Source: Mycobacteriales bacterium
GTDB lineage: Bacteria > Actinomycetota > Actinomycetes > Mycobacteriales > SCTD01
Length of the DNA: 64,000 nt
NCBI GenBank assembly: GCA_040902655.1
Contig: JBBDWV010000005.1
Location: forward strand, 62,001-126,000
Direction of reading: 5' to 3'
How positions within the stretch are numbered: the stretch's first letter is position 1; each line of letters begins with the position of its first letter. The notes beneath the pieces were generated by a model. The model was given only the letters and a program-made list of their open reading frames with translations. It made no database searches and was not told where the DNA came from. Shown piece after piece: positions 1-7,727 of this stretch. The translations under genes were made by a program, and so were the position numbers.

Positions 1-6
1 ATCCGG

Positions 7-999
7 TCACACCTTCGCGTCGGTCAACGTCGACGGTACGAACAGGTCGTCGGGATCGAGCAGCCGCGCGGTGAAGCCCTGGTCATGGGCATAGCGCAGC
101 AGCGTCGTGAGGGTCGCCCGGTTGGCATCGACCCCGTAGGCGAACACGTCGCCGAGCAGCTGGGCCTCCTGCTCGGCATAGGCCGTCTCCCAGATCAGCG
201 AGGAGAAGGACACTGCGGAGTCGCGCAGTGCGGGAGCGGCCTGCGCCCGCGCCAGTTCGAAGCCGTGCCGCAGGTTGTTGGCCAGCCACGGGTGTTCCTC
301 GACGAGAGTCCGTTTGACCACCACGACGTGCATCAGGGGCACGACCCCCGTCCGGCGGAAGAACTCCTGCTCCTCGTTCCGGTAGTCCGGGAAGAGCCGC
401 CGGATCCGCGGGTCCGCCTTCAGGAACGCGGCCGGTGGCCGGGCGCTGATCAGGGCGTCGATACCGCCGCTCAGCAGCTGGTCGCTGAGGGTTTGGCCGG
501 CGCCCAGCGGCTCGACCGTGAACTGGTCCGGGGGGGTGACCCGTGACTTCTCCTGCCGGCCCGGCTCCTCCAGCCCACCGGTCCGCCAGCGGACACCGGC
601 AAGATCCAGCCCGTAGTGCTCGCCGAGGATGCCCCGCATCCACAGCGACGCGGTCATGCTCCACTCCGGCGTACCGATCGATCGGCCGGCCAGGTCGGCG
701 GCGTCGGTGATCGGCGAGTCGGCCCGCACGTAGACCGCGGAGTGCCGGAAGGCCCGCGACGGGAAGACCGGGATCGCGCACAGCGGACGGTCGGCCTGTT
801 CCACCGCCGCGATGTAGGCGCCGAAGGAGAACTCGGCGGCATCGAATTCGTTGTACCTGCCCTGCCGCCAGAACAGGTCCTCGATCCCGGTCTCGAGGTA
901 GCGTAGGTCCACCCCCTCGATGTGCACGGAGCCGTCGTAAAGCCCTCGCGTGCGGTCGTAGACCACGCCGGCGTAGGTGAGCGGGACAGCATGCGACAC
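7..999 (-). CDS. 4,5-dihydroxyphthalate decarboxylase-like / type 2 binding-protein-fold protein
   Basis: 330 aa from a GTG at 999 preceded by AGGAGG. The protein resembles the family annotated as 4,5-dihydroxyphthalate decarboxylase, which shares the fold of NMT1/TauA-type ABC receptors. The motifs IPVFPSRAFRHS and the GAGQTLSD region typify the family. There is no signal peptide or lipobox, so it is cytoplasmic or works without a standard export signal. It is the last gene of a minus-strand operon that contains an ABC permease and ATPase but no classic receptor. Either decarboxylation of an aromatic acid or ligand binding for the transporter is possible. A clear paralogue lies at 16420-17415. 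Confidence 0.75.
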   Translation of the reverse strand: MSHAVPLTYAGVVYDRTRGLYDGSVHIEGVDLRYLETGIEDLFWRQGRYNEFDAAEFSFGAYIAAVEQADRPLCAIPVFPSRAFRHSAVYVRADSPITDAADLAGRSIGTPEWSMTASLWMRGILGEHYGLDLAGVRWRTGGLEEPGRQEKSRVTPPDQFTVEPLGAGQTLSDQLLSGGIDALISARPPAAFLKADPRIRRLFPDYRNEEQEFFRRTGVVPLMHVVVVKRTLVEEHPWLANNLRHGFELARAQAAPALRDSAVSFSSLIWETAYAEQEAQLLGDVFAYGVDANRATLTTLLRYAHDQGFTARLLDPDDLFVPSTLTDAKV

Positions 1000-1019
1000 G
1001 TTTCCTCCTGGAGCGGACG

Positions 1020-1985
1020 CTAGGTGAGCAGCAGGCCGGCGACACCGCCGAGGATGAGCAGGCCGCCCACGACCGTCCGGCCGGTCACCGCTTCACGGTT
1101 GTGCAGGAACAGCACACTCACGGGGATGACGATGACCGGCAGGGCGGCCGCCACCACGACGGCGACAGCGATCGGGATGTAGCGGGTGGAGGCGATGAGC
1201 GCGATCTGCGCCGAGATGGTCAGGACCCCCGACAGGCCCCACAGGTAGACCCCCAGTCGATCGGCCTCGCGCACGCGCACGACCAGCGAGCGCACCTGGG
1301 TGTGCAGCAGGAGATAGGCGAGGGTGCCGGCGACCGCGCCGACGAAGCCACCGAGGACCGGCTCGTTCCACTCCCGGACGCCGGTGCTGCGGATCACGTT
1401 GCCCACCGCGTAGGAGAAGGCACCGGTGAGGGCCAGCGCGATCTCGCGGGTCGGCAGGGCGCCGAACTTCTTGCCCGGCAGGCGGACGTGCCGGTCCTCG
1501 ACGGCGACCGGTTGATGGGGTGTGTCCCCGCTGGCGACGGCCACCGGAGTCGGCCGCTCGGCGCGTATCCGGGTCGTCAGGTAGAGCCCGAGGATCACGG
1601 CGAGGATGAAGCCGATGGCATCCACGCCGAGCCGTTCGCCAAGAAAGATCCAGCTGATGATCCCGGCGAAGACCGGATTGGTGATCTGCAGCGACGTCGC
1701 GCGCGATGGCCCGATCGCGTGGACCGAGAGGAAGAACAGCCGGCGCCCGAGGTAGCTGGTGAACAGCCCGCCGACAGCGAACATTGCAAAGGCGTCCCAC
1801 TGCACCACGAACGGGCCCGACGCAACGACACGCTGGAGCAGCACAACAAGCCCGGAGAAGACGACGTTGGCCCCGAGCGCCAACAGAAAGCCGATCTCCT
1901 GCCCGAGCCGTGGGGACACGACGCTGACCAACAGCGCATTCGCGCTGAACAGCAGCAGCGCGAGCAGCGCGAGGGCTTCACCCAC
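1020..1985 (-). CDS. EamA/DMT-family transporter
   Basis: 321 aa, about ten hydrophobic helices in two five-helix halves, the layout of the drug/metabolite transporter superfamily. A polar loop of about 40 residues containing several prolines separates the halves. The start is a GTG at 1985, inside the end of the upstream EutA-like gene, so translation is coupled (8-nt overlap). It probably exports or imports a small metabolite of the pathway encoded by the operon; the substrate cannot be read from sequence. Confidence 0.8.
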   Translation of the reverse strand: MGEALALLALLLFSANALLVSVVSPRLGQEIGFLLALGANVVFSGLVVLLQRVVASGPFVVQWDAFAMFAVGGLFTSYLGRRLFFLSVHAIGPSRATSLQITNPVFAGIISWIFLGERLGVDAIGFILAVILGLYLTTRIRAERPTPVAVASGDTPHQPVAVEDRHVRLPGKKFGALPTREIALALTGAFSYAVGNVIRSTGVREWNEPVLGGFVGAVAGTLAYLLLHTQVRSLVVRVREADRLGVYLWGLSGVLTISAQIALIASTRYIPIAVAVVVAAALPVIVIPVSVLFLHNREAVTGRTVVGGLLILGGVAGLLLT

Positions 1986-3639
1986 GTGCAGGCCCGACCT
2001 CCCGGGCTGTGCGCTGGAGCACCCCGCTGCCCTCCACGGGCGACTCCGGAGCGGCGAACAGGAGCGATTTGATCACCAGCGGCACGACGTCACTCGGCTT
2101 GATCAGCTCGCCGATGTCGACGTAGTCGAACTCCTCCAGACGTACGCCGTCCAGACACACCACCGGCTCCCGCACGTCCAGCTCACGGACCAGCAGCCGA
2201 CCCAGCGTCCGCGCGACGTCTCCGTCGAGCAGGACGACGACCGGCTGACCGGCGCGGCGGTGCGCCGCCAGGCCGGCAGCGACGCCCCCGGCCAACCGAC
2301 GCAGCCGGCGGTACTCCGGCTCGCCCTCCCACTCGAGGGCCACGGCGACAGGACTGGCGCCGTCGGCGACGTCGAAACGGCCTGCCGCGGAGACGATCGC
2401 CTTCTCGACCTCGTCCGGGTCGATGTCCCCTGCGAGCGACACGTGCGGGAACAGCACCGGCAGGTTGCGCAGCGGTAGCACCTGCGTCCCGGACAGCGCC
2501 ACCGTGTTGCCGCTGACCTGGACCGAGAACTGCGAGGCGCCGATGACCGTGGCGCGGATGTGGTGACGCGACTCGGCCAGCCGCATCGGGAGACGGCCGT
2601 CGATGAGGGCGTCCCGGAGCTGGGCGCCGAGGGCGGGTGCAATGTCCCCGAAGGTCTGTGACTCGCGCTCGTAGAGGTATTCACCCACTCCGCCGGAGAA
2701 GCTGACCACCTCGGGGACGACACCGGCCGGACGATCGTCGACGAGCAGCAGGTCGGGCGGGAACCCAGCGGGGACACCGCCGCCGTTGATGCAGCTGAGC
2801 AGGATGCCGGCGAGGGCACGCACGAGCTCGTCCTCGTCGTCCTCGGTGAGCTTCTCGCCGAGGGCCAGCGGCACACCCGCCACCCGGGCAACCTCCAGCG
2901 CAGGACCTTCCACGCGAACGACCTCGCGCCCGTCCAGCGCGACCAGCCGGCCGCCGACGGCGACGGCCGCCGTACCGAGGATCTGACCGTCGGAGACGAC
3001 GGCGAGCTTGGCGGTACCACCGCCGATGTCGACGTGCAGGCGAACCCCGCTGTGCTCGCGCGAGTCGGCGACCGCACCGGAGCCGTGCGCGGCCATCACG
3101 GCTTCCAGGTGGTGACCTGCAGACGCGCAGACAAAGGTCCCGGCTTCGGCGGCGAACAGGTCGGCGATCGCGCGGGCATTACTCCGCTTGAGGGCCTCGC
3201 CGGTCAGCACCACGGCACCGCTGTCGATCGCCGATCGCTCGAAGCCGGCCTGCACGTAGCAATCGCGGACGAAGTCGCCGAGCAGATCGGCATCGATGCT
3301 GTTGTCCGGCAGGTACGGCGTGAGCAGCACCGGCGAGCGCCACAGCACCTTGCGGTCGACGACGACGAACCGGCTCGACAGGCCCTGGGCCAGGCGCTGG
3401 AGGTGCACCCGCGCGAACATCAGGTGCGAGGTCGAGGAGCCGATGTCGATGCCGACCGTCGTCAGCTCGACGTTCTCGACGTCCCAGTAGTCCTCCTCCG
3501 GTACCTCGTCGGCTCGGGGAGCGTCGCCCTCGTCACCGTGATGGTGGTCCGGGAAGCTGATCTCCTTCGCCGACACCGACGTCGGCCCGAGGGCTGTACC
3601 GGCCAGCGGGTCGGGCGCGTGCGTGTGCCCTGCCGTCAT
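1978..3639 (-). CDS. EutA-like reactivating factor (ASKHA ATPase fold)
   Basis: 553 aa. Starts at the ATG of an ATGA overlap with the cupin gene. Residues 1-55 are a His/Asp-rich leader. GIDIGSST at 63-70 and HVDIGGGTA at about 202-210 are the two phosphate-binding loops of the actin/Hsp70-like fold, and the spacing and intervening text (GAVVLTGEALKRSNA) match EutA, which re-activates adenosylcobalamin-dependent ethanolamine ammonia-lyase. No eutB or eutC is visible in this window. In the operon it sits between a double cupin and a DMT carrier. Role as a reactivase for another enzyme is inference. Confidence 0.75.
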   Translation of the reverse strand: MTAGHTHAPDPLAGTALGPTSVSAKEISFPDHHHGDEGDAPRADEVPEEDYWDVENVELTTVGIDIGSSTSHLMFARVHLQRLAQGLSSRFVVVDRKVLWRSPVLLTPYLPDNSIDADLLGDFVRDCYVQAGFERSAIDSGAVVLTGEALKRSNARAIADLFAAEAGTFVCASAGHHLEAVMAAHGSGAVADSREHSGVRLHVDIGGGTAKLAVVSDGQILGTAAVAVGGRLVALDGREVVRVEGPALEVARVAGVPLALGEKLTEDDEDELVRALAGILLSCINGGGVPAGFPPDLLLVDDRPAGVVPEVVSFSGGVGEYLYERESQTFGDIAPALGAQLRDALIDGRLPMRLAESRHHIRATVIGASQFSVQVSGNTVALSGTQVLPLRNLPVLFPHVSLAGDIDPDEVEKAIVSAAGRFDVADGASPVAVALEWEGEPEYRRLRRLAGGVAAGLAAHRRAGQPVVVLLDGDVARTLGRLLVRELDVREPVVCLDGVRLEEFDYVDIGELIKPSDVVPLVIKSLLFAAPESPVEGSGVLQRTAREVGPARG

Positions 3640-4721
3640 CCGCGGGCAGCCACGAAGTTCTGCATGCGCATCTCGGCACTGTTCCTGGCGAGCTCCTGGG
3701 CGTACAACTCGTGGACCTTCGGGTTCTGGTCCTCGTACTCGATCTGCCGGCCGCCCTCCTTCAGGCTGACGTCCATGCCCATGAACGTCTTGCGCTTGTC
3801 CTCGGTGAACGGGTAGCGCAGACCGCCGAAGGCCACGGCCAGGTAGCGCGCGGGCTGCGCGCTGGTGTTGAAGTGCTGGTGGAACATGCGGTCCGGCGGG
3901 GCGTAGACGACGCCGTGCTGCCAGTCGACGCGGTGGAAGTCCTCGTCTCCCTCGTACCACAGCAGCGAGTAGCCCTGTCCGGTGACGGCGTAGACGTGGA
4001 AGTCGGCGCCGTGCCGGTGCCCCTTCTTGTACGTCCCGACCGGCATCTCGGAGATGTGGGCGTGCATCGTCCCGTCGGCCAGCACGAACATCATGTTGCT
4101 GCCGCCCGCGCCGCGGGCACTCCACTGCTGGAGCTCGAACGAGCCGAGGTCGGGGACGAAGTTCGTCTCCCACATGTGCCGGCCGGGGCGCATCGGGATG
4201 AAGTCCCCGTCGCCGGAGAAGTGCTTGTCGGTGCCGACACGCTCGCCGAAGACCCACGGGTTGTCGAAGACGAACGCCTCGTTGTGGAACAGGTTCAGCA
4301 TGATCGGCGCACTGGTCGTCGAGGACAGCCGCGCCGGCTCCGCCCCGCTGGCGTTGAAGTGGCGGTAGCGGGAGTTCAGCGGCAGGGCGAACAGGCTCTT
4401 GGGGCCCCACTCGAAGCTGTGCTGCTTGCCGTCCGGGCTCTCGATGGTCGTGCTACCCGAGCCGGACAGGATGTAGACGACCTCCTCGTACAGGTGCTTC
4501 TGCGGCTCGGTGCTGCCACCGGGCTCGAGCTCGACGACGACCACGTTGATGAAGTCGCCACGCCCCTTGAGGTTGACGAACGCGGCGTTCGCGCCGAGCC
4601 GCGCCCACGGTGCGGTCTCCACCTCGAGCAGATTGACGCCGAAGTCTTCGACGACCGGGATGCCCTCTCCCTTGACCCACTCCAGGTAGCTGTCCACCAG
4701 GAACTTGGGTTCCGCGGTCAC
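3636..4721 (-). CDS. double-cupin protein
   Basis: 361 aa with two cupin barrels. The first is around residues 60-130 (EPQKHLYEEVVYILSG) and the second around 230-310 (KKGHRHGADFHVYAVTG followed by HQHFN). Both carry the His/Glu/His pattern expected for a metal site. Bicupins include gentisate-type dioxygenases, ureidoglycine aminohydrolase and isomerases, so the reaction is open. Coupled to the EutA-like gene by ATGA, and 72 nt downstream of the ABC ATPase gene. The operon context argues for a metal-dependent step on the compound imported by the transporter. Confidence 0.7.
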   Translation of the reverse strand: MTAEPKFLVDSYLEWVKGEGIPVVEDFGVNLLEVETAPWARLGANAAFVNLKGRGDFINVVVVELEPGGSTEPQKHLYEEVVYILSGSGSTTIESPDGKQHSFEWGPKSLFALPLNSRYRHFNASGAEPARLSSTTSAPIMLNLFHNEAFVFDNPWVFGERVGTDKHFSGDGDFIPMRPGRHMWETNFVPDLGSFELQQWSARGAGGSNMMFVLADGTMHAHISEMPVGTYKKGHRHGADFHVYAVTGQGYSLLWYEGDEDFHRVDWQHGVVYAPPDRMFHQHFNTSAQPARYLAVAFGGLRYPFTEDKRKTFMGMDVSLKEGGRQIEYEDQNPKVHELYAQELARNSAEMRMQNFVAARG

Positions 4722-4793
4722 GGAGTGTCCTCTCTTTTCACCGCTGTCGCGGTGGTCGGGAGCCGCGCCCCGGCGGGGTGCGGGTCAACCAAA

Positions 4794-5624
4794 TCAGGCC
4801 TGCGCGCTGCCGGGCGCGTGAAGCAACCGCCAGATCTCGCGGCCGAGCTCGGCCAGGCGGTCGCTCTGCTGGAACTCCGCGGTGCGTGGGTGCGGTTCGT
4901 CGATCTCGTACGTCTTGACGAAGCGGCCCGGATTGGCGGCCATGACGAGCACCCGGTCGGCCTGGAAGATGGCCTCGCGGATGTCGTGCGTGATGAAGAC
5001 CGTCGTGGTGTGCGTCTCGGCCACCACCCGCTGCAGGTCGCGCTGGAGCTTCTCCCGCGTCTGCGCGTCGAGCGCGCTGAACGGCTCGTCCATGAGCAGC
5101 ACCGGCGGCTGGATGGCCAGCGCGCGGGCCAGGTTGACCCTCTGCTGCATGCCGCCGGAGATCTGCGACGGGTAGTAGTCGGCGAAAGCGGTGAGGTTCG
5201 TGAGCCGAAGCAGATCCGCCACCCGCTCCCTGCGCTGTTCCTTGGTCGGCGGTCGGTTCGGCGTCCCCTTGAGCACGTTGAGGTCGAGGCCGAACGCGAC
5301 GTTGCGCTGGACGGTCCGCCACGGGAACAACGAGGCCTTCTGGAAGACGAAGCCGGTCGCGACGGTGCCCGGCGGCTGCGAGTCGACCAGGACCTCGCCG
5401 CTGTCGTGCTCCTCGAGCCCCTGCAGGATGCGCAGCAGCGTCGTCTTGCCGCACCCGGACGGCCCGACGATGGCAACGAACTCCCCCGGTCGGACGTCCA
5501 TGGAGACGTCGTCGAGCACCGTGAGCAGTTCGCCCTTCGGCGAGGTGAAGCGCTTGGAGACGTTCCGGACGGTGACTCCCCCCGAGGTCGTCTGTCCGCT
5601 GGCCGGCGTCATGGTCATCGTCAT
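4794..5624 (-). CDS. ABC transporter ATP-binding protein (nitrate/sulfonate/taurine type)
   Basis: 276 aa. Walker A GPSGCGKTT, Q-loop region FQKASLFPW, signature ISGGMQQRV and Walker B VLLMDEPFSALD are all intact, followed by the H-loop FITHDIREA. This is the SsuB/TauB-like subgroup that energises importers of small organic anions. The start overlaps the permease stop as ATGA; a second in-frame ATG lies two codons on. It works with the permease at 5621-6550. No receptor gene is directly attached; candidates are the proteins at 7-999, 12940-14040 and 16420-17415. Confidence 0.88.
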   Translation of the reverse strand: MTMTMTPASGQTTSGGVTVRNVSKRFTSPKGELLTVLDDVSMDVRPGEFVAIVGPSGCGKTTLLRILQGLEEHDSGEVLVDSQPPGTVATGFVFQKASLFPWRTVQRNVAFGLDLNVLKGTPNRPPTKEQRRERVADLLRLTNLTAFADYYPSQISGGMQQRVNLARALAIQPPVLLMDEPFSALDAQTREKLQRDLQRVVAETHTTTVFITHDIREAIFQADRVLVMAANPGRFVKTYEIDEPHPRTAEFQQSDRLAELGREIWRLLHAPGSAQA

Positions 5625-6550
5625 ACCTGTGCCTTCACCTCGATCTGCCACGGCGTGAGCTTCTTCTGCAGGACGCGCAGCACCCAGGTGAGACCGACTC
5701 CCAGGGCCGCCAGGATCAGGACCCCCACGAAGACGTCGGCTGTCGCGAACAGCTGGGCGGACGTCAGGATCAGGTAGCCCAGCCCGGCCTGCGCGCCGAA
5801 CAGGTCGGCCACCACGATGCCGACCAGCGCTCGGGCCATGGCAAGCCGGAGCCCGGTGAAGATGTACGGCATCGCACCGGGCAGATCGACCAGCGCGAAG
5901 ACCTCGCGCTTGTTGGCGCGGAACGCGATGCCGACCTCCCGCAGGTCGCGCTCCACCGCGTGCACACCGTCGATGGTGTTGATGATCACGGGGAAGAAAG
6001 CCACCAGGGCGATGATCGCGATGTGCGACACGTCGCCGAAGCCGAGCCAGATGATGAACAGCGGCGCCAGCGCGACGTTGGGCGTGGCGTAGAGGGCGGT
6101 CAGCCACGGGTCGCCGTAGTCGTGCGCCCGCCGGCTGGCCCCCATCCACAGCCCGAGCGGGATGGCCAGCGCCGAGGCGAGTCCATAGCCGAGCAGGAAC
6201 TGCTTCATACTGACCCTGAAGTGGGTCCACAGTTCCCCGGTCTCCGCGAGCGCCCAGAACGCCGGCGGGATGGCGCTCGGCGCAACGATGATGACCGTGC
6301 TCGGTTCGAAGATCCGCACGGCGGCTTCCCAGGCGGCCAGAACGACCGCCACCGAGACGAAGCCGCGGACGAGTGAGCGCCGTTTCGCGCCGGTGAACCT
6401 GCTCTTGCGGACCATCGGTGCGGGAGTCGGACCCTGGTCAGGCATGGTGGGCGTCGGCACGACCCCGGTGTCGGAACGGCGCTCCGTCGGGGGCGGGGCG
6501 CCGACCTGCTCGGCGTCGCCCGTCATCGGGCTGCTGCTGGGGCTTGCCAT
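5621..6550 (-). CDS. ABC transporter permease (SsuC/TauC type)
   Basis: 309 aa from the ATG at 6550, chosen because GGAAGGAA sits about 9 nt upstream; the frame is open for another 51 codons but without a good ribosome site. After a Pro/Ser-rich cytosolic leader of about 55 residues come six membrane helices with the binding-protein-dependent permease EAA-like loop (ERDLREVGIAFRANK). It forms the membrane channel for the ATPase encoded next. A plausible sigma-70-type promoter is seen at 6618-6646. Confidence 0.85.
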   Translation of the reverse strand: MASPSSSPMTGDAEQVGAPPPTERRSDTGVVPTPTMPDQGPTPAPMVRKSRFTGAKRRSLVRGFVSVAVVLAAWEAAVRIFEPSTVIIVAPSAIPPAFWALAETGELWTHFRVSMKQFLLGYGLASALAIPLGLWMGASRRAHDYGDPWLTALYATPNVALAPLFIIWLGFGDVSHIAIIALVAFFPVIINTIDGVHAVERDLREVGIAFRANKREVFALVDLPGAMPYIFTGLRLAMARALVGIVVADLFGAQAGLGYLILTSAQLFATADVFVGVLILAALGVGLTWVLRVLQKKLTPWQIEVKAQV

Positions 6551-6617
6551 CGATATCGCGTTCCTTCCGCGGGCCGTGGCCGGACGACGGCCGGCAGACG
6601 CCGTGACCGCTCTCACA

Positions 6618-6646
6618 GTTGTACTCTGATCCGCGACATTCGGCAA
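6618..6646 (-). promoter_or_regulatory. putative sigma-70-like promoter for the 6550-to-7 operon
   Basis: Read on the minus strand: TTGCCG (6646-6641), a 17-nt spacer, then TACAAC (6623-6618), about 68 nt upstream of the permease ATG. The -10 region overlaps a TTGTACTC element that is also found upstream of the receptor gene at 12940-14040. No transcription data support it. Confidence 0.4.
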
Positions 6647-6706
6647 CTGGAAATTTGGGATCGCTACTATCTCCGGCGTCGCCAATGACCTCTTCTCCGG
6701 CACGGA

Positions 6707-7357
6707 CTACCGCGGCTCGAGCCTCCGGAGGTAGTCCAGCGCGTCCTCCAGCTGCACGACATCGCCGTACTTCGCGTCGATGTCGAACAGGCTGGCCAGA
6801 TGCGGCAGCTCGGCCCGGTCGCCCACCGCCTCCTGCACCACGATGGTGTGGAAGCCGAGGGAACAGGCATCCACGGCCGAGGCCCGAACGCAGCCGCTGG
6901 TCGTGCAGCCCACCAGGATCAGCGTGTCGACACCGCGACTGACCAGCCGCGCGACCAGGTCGGTGCCGAAGAACGCCGAGGCGTACTTCTTCACCACCAG
7001 CGACTCGCCAGGCTGCCGCCCCAGCCGCTCGTCGAGCTCCACCCACTCCGAACCCTCCACCAGGTAGCCGGTCGAAGGGATCTTGCGGATCCACAGGCCG
7101 GCCTCCTGCAGCTCCTTGTCGTAGGAGACCGTCGTGAACAGGACAGGGACGTCCTTTCCGCGTGCTGCGGCGAGCAGCTCCGTGGTCGACTCGAGCTGGG
7201 ACGTCAGGTCGCTGGCCAGCGGACACCGCTCGTCGGTGAACCCGCGGATGAAGTCGATGACCAGCACGGCCGGATGACGGCCGAAACCGACGCGCGAGGC
7301 GAAACCCTTGTTCAGGTAGAAGTCGAAGGTCTCGGCGTACTGCTCGGGGATCTTCAC
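6707..7357 (-). CDS. isochorismatase-family cysteine hydrolase
   Basis: 216 aa from a GTG that overlaps the stop of the small upstream reading frame as GTGA. The Asp of [10 protein letters not shown], the Lys of [12 protein letters not shown] and the Cys of [12 protein letters not shown] form the catalytic triad of the nicotinamidase/isochorismatase/N-carbamoylsarcosine amidase fold. Family members hydrolyse amides or enol ethers. The frame stays open upstream, but with no homology, so the coupled GTG is preferred. Its downstream neighbour is the transporter operon and its upstream neighbour the aromatic hydroxylase, so amide hydrolysis in an aromatic or N-heterocycle pathway is likely. Confidence 0.8.
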   Translation of the reverse strand: MKIPEQYAETFDFYLNKGFASRVGFGRHPAVLVIDFIRGFTDERCPLASDLTSQLESTTELLAAARGKDVPVLFTTVSYDKELQEAGLWIRKIPSTGYLVEGSEWVELDERLGRQPGESLVVKKYASAFFGTDLVARLVSRGVDTLILVGCTTSGCVRASAVDACSLGFHTIVVQEAVGDRAELPHLASLFDIDAKYGDVVQLEDALDYLRRLEPR

Positions 7358-7506
7358 GCCGTCCCACCGAAGATGCTCGTCGAGGGCTTGTCGACCTCGT
7401 AGTGCTCGGCGTGCGAGCCGACACAGAAGGCAGCGCGGGCACCACCTGGCCACTGCAGCGGCGGGCTGGCCGGCAGTGGCGAGTACTCGTACAGCTCGTT
7501 GTCCAT
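7354..7506 (-). pseudogene. N-terminal remnant of a polysaccharide deacetylase-like gene, now a leader peptide frame
   Basis: A 50-codon frame with an excellent ribosome site (CGGAGG six bases before ATG). It begins [12 protein letters not shown] and has [20 protein letters not shown] and PSTSIFGG, which are the opening segments of NodB-type polysaccharide deacetylase/allantoinase-like proteins; the rest of that protein is absent. The stop overlaps the GTG of the isochorismatase gene, so ribosomes starting here would feed the downstream gene. Most likely a deletion fused a deacetylase 5' end to the hydrolase. Confidence 0.6.
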
Positions 7507-7672
7507 GAGCGAACCTCCGGCTCGGCCTGATCGGGTCTCGCAGTCCCACGCCGGGGATGAGCAAAACCCCTGACGACGCCCGGCCGAAGGTATCCCCGCG
7601 GGTTCTGACAGTCCACCAGAGGGGATGTCCCGTCCGATAACTTATTCGTCGGCAGATCGAGGACACCCTTCG

Positions 7673-7702
7673 CCCAGGCCCAGGCCCAGGCCCAGGCTCA
7701 GG
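7673..7702. repeat. hexanucleotide tandem repeat (CCCAGG)x5
   Basis: Four perfect CCCAGG units followed by one CTCAGG, in the non-coding gap between the FAD hydroxylase stop (7728) and the deacetylase remnant. It could vary in copy number by slippage. The rest of the 7507-7727 gap shows no gene. Confidence 0.85.
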
Positions 7703-7727
7703 TCAGCGCGGTGGACCGCTCTAGGTC

